This document shows, in pieces, positions 9,532-16,847 of a DNA stretch of 48,476 nt. This DNA is from JAISGQ01 sp964500965 (GTDB lineage Bacteria > Bacillota > Clostridia > Oscillospirales > Acutalibacteraceae). The DNA lies in NCBI GenBank assembly GCA_964500965.1, contig CAZCQZ010000012.1:1-48476 (forward strand), given 5' to 3'. Every line of letters begins with the position of its first letter. Positions within the stretch are counted from its first letter, which is position 1. The translations under genes and the position numbers were made by a program. The notes under the pieces were generated by a model, which had not been told where the DNA came from, ran no database searches, and saw only the letters and a list, made by a program, of their open reading frames with translations.

Positions 9532-10199
9532 TATCCCAACAGCTTCAATGCTTCATGGGCAGCATTCTGCTCGGCTTCCTTTTTGCTTCTTCCGCTGCCT
9601 CTGCCTACCTTATTGCTGTTTATGTACACCTCTGTGGTAAAACGCTTATTGTGGTCAGGACCGCTTTCGGCTACGAGCACGTATTCAAGCTTTTCTTCTC
9701 CGCTCTGCTGCACTATCTCCTGCAAAGAAGTTTTATAATCCGCCTTATTCGCACTGTGCGTTTTGTCGAGCTCGTCGATAATAAAACTCAGCACAAACCG
9801 TCTTGCTTCTTCCATTCCGCCGTCAAGAAAAATGGCGGCAATAAGAGCTTCAAAGGCATCTGCAAGAATTGACGGTCTCTCTCCGCCGCCGCTGTTTTTT
9901 TCGCCCTTGCCGAAGCGCATATATTTTCCGAGATTAAGCCGCCTTGCAAAAGTTGCCAGCGTTTCTTCGCACACAAGAGAGGCTCTCAGCTTGGTAAGGT
10001 CGCCCTCTTTTTTTCCTCTGTAATTTGAGAACAAATGCTGGCTGACAATTATGCTCAACACGGAATCTCCTAAAAATTCCAGCCGTTCATTATTGTAGGT
10101 GTTTCTGTGCTCATTTGCATAGGAAGAATGCGTCAATGCGGTCAGCAGACAGCTCTCATCTTTAAATTTATAGCCTATAGCCTCCATAAGCTTTTCCAT
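9528..10199 (-). CDS. rnc: Ribonuclease III
   Basis: Double-strand-specific endoribonuclease for rRNA and mRNA processing. The 223-residue protein has the family signature ERLEFLGDSVLS (about 38-49, with metal ligands E41 and D45), the second acidic site in LADAFEALIAAIFLDGG, and a C-terminal double-stranded RNA-binding domain (TSLQEIVQQ ... GRGSGRSKKEAEQNAA). It is the promoter-proximal gene of the minus-strand housekeeping operon. Confidence 0.97.
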   Translation of the reverse strand: MEKLMEAIGYKFKDESCLLTALTHSSYANEHRNTYNNERLEFLGDSVLSIIVSQHLFSNYRGKKEGDLTKLRASLVCEETLATFARRLNLGKYMRFGKGEKNSGGGERPSILADAFEALIAAIFLDGGMEEARRFVLSFIIDELDKTHSANKADYKTSLQEIVQQSGEEKLEYVLVAESGPDHNKRFTTEVYINSNKVGRGSGRSKKEAEQNAAHEALKLLGY

Positions 10200-10252
10200 A
10201 AATCCTTGATTCCACCTTTAAATCGGATAAATAGCGTTTTTCATATTTAATA

Positions 10253-10281
10253 ATTTTATATTATGAGAGCTTTATTGTCAA
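10253..10281 (-). promoter_or_regulatory. Sigma-A type promoter of the rnc-smc-ftsY operon
   Basis: On the minus strand TTGACA (10276-10281) is followed, after exactly 17 bases, by TAAAAT (10253-10258). Initiation would fall near 10246, about 47 bases before the rnc ATG. It is placed to drive the whole minus-strand block towards leuS. Confidence 0.75.
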
Positions 10282-10336
10282 TCAATATATAGTATAAAAA
10301 TTCACGTACAAATTTCAATAAGTATTAAAATTTATC

Positions 10337-10365
10337 TTGCAAAAAGCTGAGAAGCGTGGTAACAT
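10337..10365 (+). promoter_or_regulatory. Candidate promoter of tRNA-Leu
   Basis: TTGCAA (10337-10342), 17 bases, then TAACAT (10360-10365), ending 15 bases before the mature tRNA 5' end. The match is moderate but the placement suits a tRNA promoter. Confidence 0.4.
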
Positions 10366-10379
10366 ATAGAAAACTTTCT

Positions 10380-10466
10380 GCCGGTGTGGTGGAATAGGCA
10401 GACACAAGGGACTTAAAATCCCTCGGTAGCAATATCGTACCGGTTCAAGTCCGGTCACCGGCACCA
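10380..10466 (+). tRNA. tRNA-Leu (anticodon TAA)
   Basis: An 87-base class II tRNA with CCA encoded. The acceptor pairs GCCGGTG (10380-10386) with CACCGGC (10456-10462), followed by discriminator A and CCA. The anticodon arm has stem GGGA/TCCC and loop CTTAAAA, giving anticodon TAA. The long variable arm typical of leucine tRNAs follows, then a GGTTCAAGTCC T-arm. Confidence 0.96.
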
Positions 10467-10473
10467 AACCAGT

Positions 10474-10527
10474 ATAATCCGAATCGGATTCTCCATATCG
10501 GAGACGGGTTCGGATTATTTGTTTTTT
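10474..10527 (+). terminator. Rho-independent terminator after tRNA-Leu
   Basis: ATAATCCGAA (10474-10483) pairs with TTCGGATTAT (10509-10518), with an inner CTCC/GGAG hairpin, followed by a T-rich run to 10527. It ends only 11 bases before the NUDIX start codon, so any read-through would feed that gene. Confidence 0.75.
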
Positions 10528-10538
10528 ACGGAGGATAT

Positions 10539-11054
10539 ATGAGATTATTATTTGAAATAGATAATCATGATTACGATGAATGCACTCACAATTTTGTGCG
10601 CAATTCGGCAAGAAGCATTATCATTCGCGACAGGAAAATTGCCATGATCCACAGCTTAAAATATGATTATTACAAATTCCCCGGCGGCGGTATTGAACAC
10701 GACGAATCCCCTGTTGCCGCTATGATTCGCGAAACTCGTGAGGAAGCCGGGTTAGTAGTCAAGCCCGAAACCGTAAAAGAATTCGGATTTGTGCATCGCA
10801 TTCAGAAAAGTGACAATGACCCGACAGAATGCTTTGTCCAGGATAATTTTTACTATATTTGTGGTGCGGAAGATGACACTGTTTCACAATATCTTGACGA
10901 TTACGAAGCGGTCGAAAGCTACGCTTTGGAATTTATTGACCCTGCCGTTGCAATTCAAAAAAATCGCAATGTACAGGGCAGTCCGTATAATCCCATAATG
11001 TTTGAACGGGAGATACGAGTTCTTGAGATGCTGGTGAATGAAGGGCTGCTTTAA
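10539..11054 (+). CDS. NUDIX hydrolase
   Basis: A 171-residue NUDIX-fold protein. The NUDIX box runs from GGGIEHDESP through to RETREEAGL, about residues 48-70, with the catalytic REXXEE glutamates intact. N-terminal strand residues SARSIIIRDRKIAMIH and the PGGG turn are typical. The substrate cannot be read from the sequence. The ATG has GGAGG seven bases upstream, directly after the tRNA-Leu terminator; no separate promoter is obvious in the 70-base gap, so it may rely on tRNA read-through. Confidence 0.88.
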   Translation: MRLLFEIDNHDYDECTHNFVRNSARSIIIRDRKIAMIHSLKYDYYKFPGGGIEHDESPVAAMIRETREEAGLVVKPETVKEFGFVHRIQKSDNDPTECFVQDNFYYICGAEDDTVSQYLDDYEAVESYALEFIDPAVAIQKNRNVQGSPYNPIMFEREIRVLEMLVNEGLL

Positions 11055-11110
11055 ATGTCACTTTCCCGTGGATTGTCCGTTCTGCACATTAAAATTCCAG
11101 ACCCTATTTA

Positions 11111-11145
11111 CCGAGCAAGGCATAATGCCTTGCTCGGTTGTTTTA
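11111..11145 (+). terminator. Rho-independent terminator after the NUDIX gene
   Basis: CCGAGCAAGGCAT (11111-11123) is followed almost at once by its complement ATGCCTTGCTCGG (11125-11137) and then TTGTTTTATTGTT. Confidence 0.88.
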
Positions 11146-11294
11146 TTGTTACGTTCATTTTAATTTAAAAAACAATGTTCGGGCACTATTGTGCGACTGA
11201 ATTTTGCTCATATGCATTAAGAAAAAATTAACTCGGATATTGTCGCGATGTCAACCTACAATAAAGTCGCAAATATTTTTTGCGGAGGTTAATT

Positions 11295-12524
11295 ATGAAA
11301 AAATTTCCAGCTGTATTTCTTGCCGCTGCCATTATCCTACTGTCTCTTACAGGCTGTTCGTGCGGCGGCGGCAATTCCGACAACAGCTCCGGCAACAATG
11401 CCGGGACTAATGACGATAACGGCGCAAAAAAAATCGAGCTTACCGTTTGGGAATCAACCGGCGGTCCCGATGAATTTATACGTCAGGCCGGTGAACGATA
11501 CACAGATATGCACCCCGATGTAACAATCAAGTATGTTAACGTTGAGTTAGGTGACGCATCGTCTCAAATCGCCCTTGACGGTCCTGCCGGCATCGGTCCT
11601 GACGTTTTTGCCGCACCTCACGATAAAATCGGTGAACTTGTTCAGGGCGGACACATTCTCAAAACACGCGACCCTGACCTTGTTCGCGAAACAGTTATGG
11701 ACGTGTGTGCCGACGCGATAACCTACGACGGGGAAATGTACGGTTATCCGGTTGCCGCCGAAACCTACGCGCTTTTCTACAATAAGGATTTAATTGAAAC
11801 CCCTCCGAAAACCTTTGACGAGCTTGTAGATTTTTGCAAAAAGTTTAACAGCGGCGATAAGTACGGTCTTATGTTTGACGTTGCCAACGCCTATTATACT
11901 ATCATTTTTACAACATCAAACGGCAACAGACCGCTTTCCGATTCCGATGTCGATTTTGACGGAATCAATAATTCGGATGCCGTAGATGGCATGACCTATT
12001 TTCAAAATCTGAGAAAAAGCATTCTCGATATTCCATCTGCCGACATCACAACGGCTGTCGCTGACGAAGCCTTTAAAAGCGGCAATTGTGCAATGCACAT
12101 CACCGGACCGTGGAATCTGGCAACATTCCGCGACGCAGGCTTGAATTTCGGCGTTTCCGCTATCCCCTCTCTACCCGGTGAGGACACCCCTCCTGCATCG
12201 TTTTCAGGTACGCGGACAATGTTTGTATCCTCTTATTCCGAACACCCGGAGGAAGCAGCTGATTTTGCCGAATTTCTCATGTCCGATGATATGCAGCGTC
12301 TGCGCTATGAGCTGACGGAAGCTATTCCGGCTGTTGAGCTGAATCTTGATGATGACCACATGAGCGGCTTTATGGAACAGCTCGAATACTCCTACGCAAT
12401 GCCCTCAATCCCCACTATGGGCAAATTTTGGGACGCAATGAATTCCGCCAGTGCAAATATCTGGGACGGTGCGGACGTCAAAAAAGAGCTTGACTCTTGC
12501 CGCAAAGCGATTTTAAGCAAATAA
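11295..12524 (+). CDS. Sugar ABC transporter substrate-binding lipoprotein (MalE-like)
   Basis: Extracellular solute-binding protein of the family that binds maltodextrins and related oligosaccharides. It has 409 residues. The N-terminus MKKFPAVFLAAAIILLSLTGC is a lipoprotein signal ending in lipobox LTGC, then a Gly/Asn/Ser-rich tether. The mature part begins ELTVWESTGG and has GPDVFAAPHDKI and YNKDLIETPPKTFDEL, typical of the family. The ATG at 11295 is chosen over an in-frame TTG five codons upstream because GGAGG lies just before it. It heads a three-gene importer cluster. The exact sugar is not determinable. Confidence 0.9.
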   Translation: MKKFPAVFLAAAIILLSLTGCSCGGGNSDNSSGNNAGTNDDNGAKKIELTVWESTGGPDEFIRQAGERYTDMHPDVTIKYVNVELGDASSQIALDGPAGIGPDVFAAPHDKIGELVQGGHILKTRDPDLVRETVMDVCADAITYDGEMYGYPVAAETYALFYNKDLIETPPKTFDELVDFCKKFNSGDKYGLMFDVANAYYTIIFTTSNGNRPLSDSDVDFDGINNSDAVDGMTYFQNLRKSILDIPSADITTAVADEAFKSGNCAMHITGPWNLATFRDAGLNFGVSAIPSLPGEDTPPASFSGTRTMFVSSYSEHPEEAADFAEFLMSDDMQRLRYELTEAIPAVELNLDDDHMSGFMEQLEYSYAMPSIPTMGKFWDAMNSASANIWDGADVKKELDSCRKAILSK

Positions 12525-12544
12525 ATTCAGAAAGGGAAAGCCCT

Positions 12545-13861
12545 ATGAAACTAACAACAGGTAATACAAACGAGAAAAAAGTCCGCTGTACCGCATGTCT
12601 GTTCATGGGGCTTTCGCACCTTGTTTATCTCAAAGAATGGCTTAAAGGTGCGCTTTTTGCGGCTATCGAAATAATATTTATTTTCAGTCTGCCGACTTTA
12701 TGCCTAAAAATCCGTGACATGGTTACTTTGGGTACTCCTAAGCCGGATCTTCCGGTTGCCATGCGCGACAACTCGATTTTCATGCTCATTGACGGCATAC
12801 TCGCTCTCGCGGTAATTTCCGTCTTTTTCACACTGTATTTTATTTCAGTTCGCAGTGCGGTCAATTTATATAAAAGCTATTGTGTCACCGGAAAGCTTGC
12901 GGAAAACAGAAAGTTTTTTTCTCAGCTTGCGGACAGTGGCTTTGCCGTTGCCGCACTTGCACCCTCGGTTCTGCTTGTACTGATATTTGTGGTTGTACCC
13001 CTTGTCTTTTCTGCCTGTGTTGCATTCACAAACTACTCCTCACCTTCACATATTCCCCCGTCAAACACCGTTGACTGGGTAGGTTTGGACAATTTTAAAG
13101 ACATGTTCGGCGGCGATGCCGTGTGGACAGACGCACTGGGGCGCGTTGCGCTTTGGACTCTCTTATGGGGTGCACTTGCCACCGGCACATGCTATATCGG
13201 CGGTCTTATTATGGCAGCGATACTGAACGATAAAAAAATCAGGCTTGCGCCTGTCTTTCGCGGAATCTTTATTCTCCCCTACGCTGTGCCCTCCGTTGTC
13301 AGTATGCTTGTATGGCAAAACCTCCTCAACGGTACTTTCGGCACTGTCAATCGTACTCTCATGGCTCTCGGCATTATCGACACCGCCATACCGTGGCTCG
13401 GTGACCCGGCGCTTGCAAAATTCACTCTGGTTCTGATAAATCTGTGGGCAGGATTTCCTTATTTCATGCTGCTTATTACCGGGACTATGACATCAATTCC
13501 TGCCGATGTTTACGAAGCCGCCTCTATCGACGGTGCTTCTAAGCTGACCATATTCAGGAAAATTACTCTGCCTCTTGTTATTTACCAGACTGCTCCCCTA
13601 ATTATTATGTCTTTTACACACAACATCAATAATTTCGGTGCGATATTCTTCCTGACTAACGGCAAGCCTGTAACTGCCGACACCACTTTAACAAGCGCAG
13701 GCGGCACTGACATTGTTGTCACCTGGATATATAAGCTTACCGTAACACTGCTTAAATACAATTACGCATCTGCTCTTGCCGTACTTGTTTTTCTTGTTCT
13801 GGCGCCAGTTGCGATATTCAACTTTGTTCGTACAAAATCATTTAAGGAGGGAGAGGTTTGA
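12545..13861 (+). CDS. Sugar ABC transporter permease (MalF/GanP-like)
   Basis: First membrane subunit of the importer, 438 residues. It has an N-terminal extension with two membrane spans (about 33-52 and 77-100) before the standard six-span core, as in Firmicute MdxF/GanP proteins. The ATPase-contact EAA loop is EAASIDGASKLTIFRKITLP. NNFGAIFFLTNGKP and GGTDIVVTWIYKLT match the maltodextrin/galacto-oligosaccharide group. The ATG at 12545 lies after an AAAGGGA site; the frame is open upstream into the previous gene. Its stop overlaps the next start (TTGA). Confidence 0.92.
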   Translation: MKLTTGNTNEKKVRCTACLFMGLSHLVYLKEWLKGALFAAIEIIFIFSLPTLCLKIRDMVTLGTPKPDLPVAMRDNSIFMLIDGILALAVISVFFTLYFISVRSAVNLYKSYCVTGKLAENRKFFSQLADSGFAVAALAPSVLLVLIFVVVPLVFSACVAFTNYSSPSHIPPSNTVDWVGLDNFKDMFGGDAVWTDALGRVALWTLLWGALATGTCYIGGLIMAAILNDKKIRLAPVFRGIFILPYAVPSVVSMLVWQNLLNGTFGTVNRTLMALGIIDTAIPWLGDPALAKFTLVLINLWAGFPYFMLLITGTMTSIPADVYEAASIDGASKLTIFRKITLPLVIYQTAPLIIMSFTHNINNFGAIFFLTNGKPVTADTTLTSAGGTDIVVTWIYKLTVTLLKYNYASALAVLVFLVLAPVAIFNFVRTKSFKEGEV

Positions 13862-14700
13862 AAACTCACACTATCGGCGGCGTTGTGCTTAAATGTCTCG
13901 TATATCTTTTTCTTATAATCAGCTCGCTGTTCGTAATTTATCCCCTTGTTTACGTTGTAAGCGCCGCTTTTTCTCCCGGCACATCAATTGCTTCTCTTGA
14001 TATTCTGCCCTTTGCAGGCGGTGTAACAACCGAGCATTTTACACGTCTTTTTAATGATACACTTTATCTCACCTGGTTTAAAAACACATTTCTTATTGCT
14101 CTGTTCACCTCTGCACTGACTATTCTGGTTGCCTCTCTCGGAGCTTATGTATTTTCCCGTTATCGTTTCACTTTTAAGAAAAGTCTATTGCTCAGCTTTC
14201 TTGTTTTGCAGATTTTTCCGTCCTTTGTGGGTATGATAGCTATTTACGTTATATTGCTAAGATTTAACGCCCTCGACACTTTGTGGGGATTGGTACTGGT
14301 TTATGTCGCCGGCAACGTTCCGTACAATGTCTGGCTTGTGAAGAATTACATGGACACTTTGCCGAAAAGCATTGATGAAGCCGCTAAAATCGACGGTGCA
14401 AGCGGTGCGACAACCTTTTTTCGCATAATACTGCCCTTGGCACGTCCGATTTTGACTTTTCTTGCCATAACCAGCTTCACCGCTCCGTGGATGGATTTTA
14501 TTTTTCCGAAAATGACACTGCGTTCGGCTGAAAAACAAACTCTTGCCCTTGGACTGTTTTCCTTTGTTACAGACAAAAAGAACGAGTTTACCACCTTTGC
14601 CGCCGGCTCTTTACTGATTGCCGTTCCTTTTATCGTCTTTTTTGTATTAAGCCAAAAGCTTATGGTCACTTCACTAAGCTCTGCCGCAGTAAAAGAATAA
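13858..14700 (+). CDS. Sugar ABC transporter permease (MalG-like)
   Basis: Second membrane subunit, 280 residues, six predicted spans. The EAA loop is DEAAKIDGASGATTFFRIILPLARP. The C-terminus KLMVTSLSSAAVKE resembles MalG/GanQ ends (usually GLTAGAVKG). It starts with TTG at 13858, preceded by GGAGGGAGAGG and overlapping the upstream stop by four bases, so translation is coupled. No ATP-binding subunit is encoded here; a shared MsmX/MalK-type ATPase elsewhere would be needed. Confidence 0.92.
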   Translation: MKTHTIGGVVLKCLVYLFLIISSLFVIYPLVYVVSAAFSPGTSIASLDILPFAGGVTTEHFTRLFNDTLYLTWFKNTFLIALFTSALTILVASLGAYVFSRYRFTFKKSLLLSFLVLQIFPSFVGMIAIYVILLRFNALDTLWGLVLVYVAGNVPYNVWLVKNYMDTLPKSIDEAAKIDGASGATTFFRIILPLARPILTFLAITSFTAPWMDFIFPKMTLRSAEKQTLALGLFSFVTDKKNEFTTFAAGSLLIAVPFIVFFVLSQKLMVTSLSSAAVKE

Positions 14701-14732
14701 TGGCTTTAAAATGCTATTGCGCCCGTGTACGT

Positions 14733-14764
14733 TGTGCTGTATTATTAAAATACAATACAGCACA
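14733..14764. promoter_or_regulatory. 11-bp inverted repeat before the nucleoside hydrolase
   Basis: TGTGCTGTATT (14733-14743) and AATACAGCACA (14754-14764) form a perfect inverted repeat with a 10-base AT-rich centre. No T-run follows, which argues against a terminator. A TACAAT hexamer (14751-14756) sits inside it, so it may be an operator over a -10 box, though no good -35 is visible. It ends 18 bases before the start codon. Confidence 0.5.
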
Positions 14765-14781
14765 CGAAAGAGGTTGCAGAT

Positions 14782-15669
14782 ATGAAAGAGCTTTATAAAG
14801 TACTTGACTATAAACGTGTACGTGTTATTATCGACACCGATGCCGCCTGCGAAGCCGATGACCAGTATGCTATCGTTCACGCACTGCTGACGCAAAAGTT
14901 TGACATCAGAGGAATTATAGCCGAACAGTTTTGCGGTAGCAATGAGGACGATTCGGTTGAAAGAAGCTATAAAGAAATCGTTAAGCTTCTCGGTCTTATG
15001 GGCAGAGAAGTTGCGGTTTACCGAGGACTTTCACACGCTCTGAAAAACGAATGTGAGTTTGAAGAAAACGAAGCGGCTGACTTCATTATCGACGAAGCAA
15101 TGCGTGAGGATTCGCACCCACTCTATGTTTTTTGCCAGGGTGCTGCCACTAATCTCGCAAACGCACTTATTAAAAAGCCGGAAATTGCCGAAAGGCTCAC
15201 ATGCATTTGGATTGGCGGTGCGCCTTATCCCGACGGCGGCTGGGAATTTAATCTTATGAACGATTATCACGCCGCAAATGTTTTGTTCAGCTCAAATACC
15301 GAGCTTTGGCAGGTGCCCATGAACTGCTACGCAAAAATGCGCGTAAGCTATGCAGAGCTGCAAGCAAAGGTCTATCCATGCGGTGAAATCGGAAAGTATC
15401 TGTTTGAGCAGATGCAGACCTACGGCACAAGCGAATGCGCCGGCTGGACTATGGGCGAAAGCTGGTCGCTGGGTGATTCTCCGGTGGTCGGTCTTGCAAT
15501 TGATGAGTGTATCGGCAATTATGATACAGTTGCCGCACCGGTTGTTAGCTCCGAGGGACATTATATTGGCACTGTTCCCGACAGAAAAATCCGTGTTTAC
15601 AGCTACATTGACCCACGTTTTATCCTTGAAGATATGTTTGCAAAGCTGAAGATCTTTTTCGGTGATTGA
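14782..15669 (+). CDS. Nucleoside hydrolase (inosine/uridine-preferring type)
   Basis: Hydrolyses the N-glycosidic bond of ribonucleosides. It has 295 residues. The calcium-binding aspartate cluster is at the N-terminus in IIDTDAACEADDQYA (D18, D20, D26, D27). Mid-protein VFCQGAATNLANAL is the usual LGPLTNLA-type helix, and EFNLMNDYHAANV matches the family's EFNxxxDPEAA block. DSPVVGLAID matches the later DP motif. Divergent from well-known IunH members, so substrate preference is open. GAGG precedes the ATG. It follows the sugar importer by 81 bp and may serve salvage of the ribose moiety. Confidence 0.82.
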   Translation: MKELYKVLDYKRVRVIIDTDAACEADDQYAIVHALLTQKFDIRGIIAEQFCGSNEDDSVERSYKEIVKLLGLMGREVAVYRGLSHALKNECEFEENEAADFIIDEAMREDSHPLYVFCQGAATNLANALIKKPEIAERLTCIWIGGAPYPDGGWEFNLMNDYHAANVLFSSNTELWQVPMNCYAKMRVSYAELQAKVYPCGEIGKYLFEQMQTYGTSECAGWTMGESWSLGDSPVVGLAIDECIGNYDTVAAPVVSSEGHYIGTVPDRKIRVYSYIDPRFILEDMFAKLKIFFGD

Positions 15670-15692
15670 AAAGCTTAATTTATCATATCGGA

Positions 15693-15735
15693 AAACAGGT
15701 ATAACCTTGTTAAAAAGGTTATACCTGTTTTTGTT
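15693..15735. terminator. Bidirectional terminator between nucleoside hydrolase and the 15788 gene
   Basis: AAACAGGTATAACCTT (15693-15708) pairs with AAGGTTATACCTGTTT (15715-15730) around a six-base loop. T-runs occur on both sides in the appropriate strands, so it can end both the plus-strand hydrolase and the minus-strand gene. Confidence 0.88.
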
Positions 15736-15787
15736 ATTTCATTATCTGATTACAGCATTTAATTTTTCTTTTTAAAACCTTCTGCAT

Positions 15788-16759
15788 TCAGCGACCGCCC
15801 TTATTTTGCTTATTTTCTATAGCAATCCACAATAAATTGAAAATCAGCACAGCACCGGCTGCAATGAGTGTAAATTTCAAAAATGAGCTTAACGATTTCA
15901 CACAGCTATAGCTCATTTTGTCACAGCTAAATATGCAATCTACCGAAAAGCCCAGAACAATTATATAAAGCAAGCATATGATTGATATTTTGCCTCTTAT
16001 TCTATCGGTTTCTTTTGTTTTTTTCAAAAGTATTAGATAATCGCGTTTAAACTCTGAAATCGTATTCTCGTCATACTTAACTTCATTATGCAATAAATTA
16101 TCAGGCTCAGAAGCGGTAGATGACATTGCCACAACGGTTGTAGCAGAAACACACAGTTCTATGGGAAATTTTCTTGTATAGTTATTATATTCTGAAGTGC
16201 CCGGAAATGAGTATATAACATTATTTTGACGAGCAACAAATTTAATATGTATATTCTCCTTTGCGGCAAACCTCCTCAACAAATAAGAAAACACATCGTA
16301 TTCTTCTGACATAGATCTGTGGATTGCGAAACTAAACCACTGCCGGTATTTCTTTTCGCGAATTACAAGTAATTTTTCTTGTTGTTTTATCATTTCCTTA
16401 CGATTGTCGGCGATTGTAACATTGATAAACCGTTGAGGAGCTTCGCACACACAGGAAATCGTTACATTTTCACTGCTTTCATCATAGCGAACATTTCTCG
16501 CATTTAAAATAAGCTGCTTTTTAATTTCTTCAAGAATTTCTTTTGCTTCCGCAAAACACGTTTTAAACATTTGGTCGAATTTTTCTTTTTGCTCTATTTT
16601 TTGTCTTTTATTTTCTTCTTCCTGTCTCCTTTTCATTTCCTCCTGTTCCTTTTTAATTTCTTCTACAGTACGCAAATTCTGCCTTAATTCATCCTGAAAG
16701 TTGACAGGCGTGTTTTGAGCTTCTTCATTTTCTGTTTTGTTTTCATCAAATTCCGTCAA
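15788..16759 (-). CDS. Unknown protein with N-terminal coiled coil and two C-terminal membrane spans
   Basis: I do not recognise this 323-residue protein. Residues about 25-80 are a highly charged Glu/Lys/Arg coiled coil with QEEENKRQK. A central mixed region follows (YRQWFSFAIHRSMSEEYDVF). Two hydrophobic spans lie near the end (ISIICLLYIIVLGFSVDCIF and LIAAGAVLIFNLLWIAI), leaving a short basic tail. No signal peptide: the bulk should be cytoplasmic. Of two in-frame TTG codons (16768, 16759), 16759 is chosen because an AAGGGG site lies nine bases upstream; the other abuts it. The coding sequence is visibly more AT-rich than its neighbours, which may mean recent acquisition. Confidence 0.7.
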   Translation of the reverse strand: MTEFDENKTENEEAQNTPVNFQDELRQNLRTVEEIKKEQEEMKRRQEEENKRQKIEQKEKFDQMFKTCFAEAKEILEEIKKQLILNARNVRYDESSENVTISCVCEAPQRFINVTIADNRKEMIKQQEKLLVIREKKYRQWFSFAIHRSMSEEYDVFSYLLRRFAAKENIHIKFVARQNNVIYSFPGTSEYNNYTRKFPIELCVSATTVVAMSSTASEPDNLLHNEVKYDENTISEFKRDYLILLKKTKETDRIRGKISIICLLYIIVLGFSVDCIFSCDKMSYSCVKSLSSFLKFTLIAAGAVLIFNLLWIAIENKQNKGGR

Positions 16760-16792
16760 GTTTTTCAACCCCTTTTATAATTTCAAACCAAC

Positions 16793-16842
16793 CGAAAAAG
16801 CGGCTGCTATCTTTTGCATACGTTGAGCGAAGATAGCAGCCG
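16793..16842 (-). terminator. Rho-independent terminator of the 16848-21824 operon
   Basis: CGGCTGCTATCTT (16801-16813) pairs with AAGATAGCAGCCG (16830-16842). On the minus strand the stem is followed by TTTTTCGGTT. It begins six bases beyond the 16848 stop. Confidence 0.88.
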
Positions 16843-16847
16843 ATACT

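Noticed and set aside
10380..10466. tRNA-Leu (and tRNA-Gly at 48072) as an integration site
   Set aside because: No integrase, no partial tRNA copy and no mobile gene nearby.
11146..11294. Sugar-responsive operator or promoter before the ABC importer
   Set aside because: No hexamer pair with acceptable spacing and no convincing palindrome could be found by eye.
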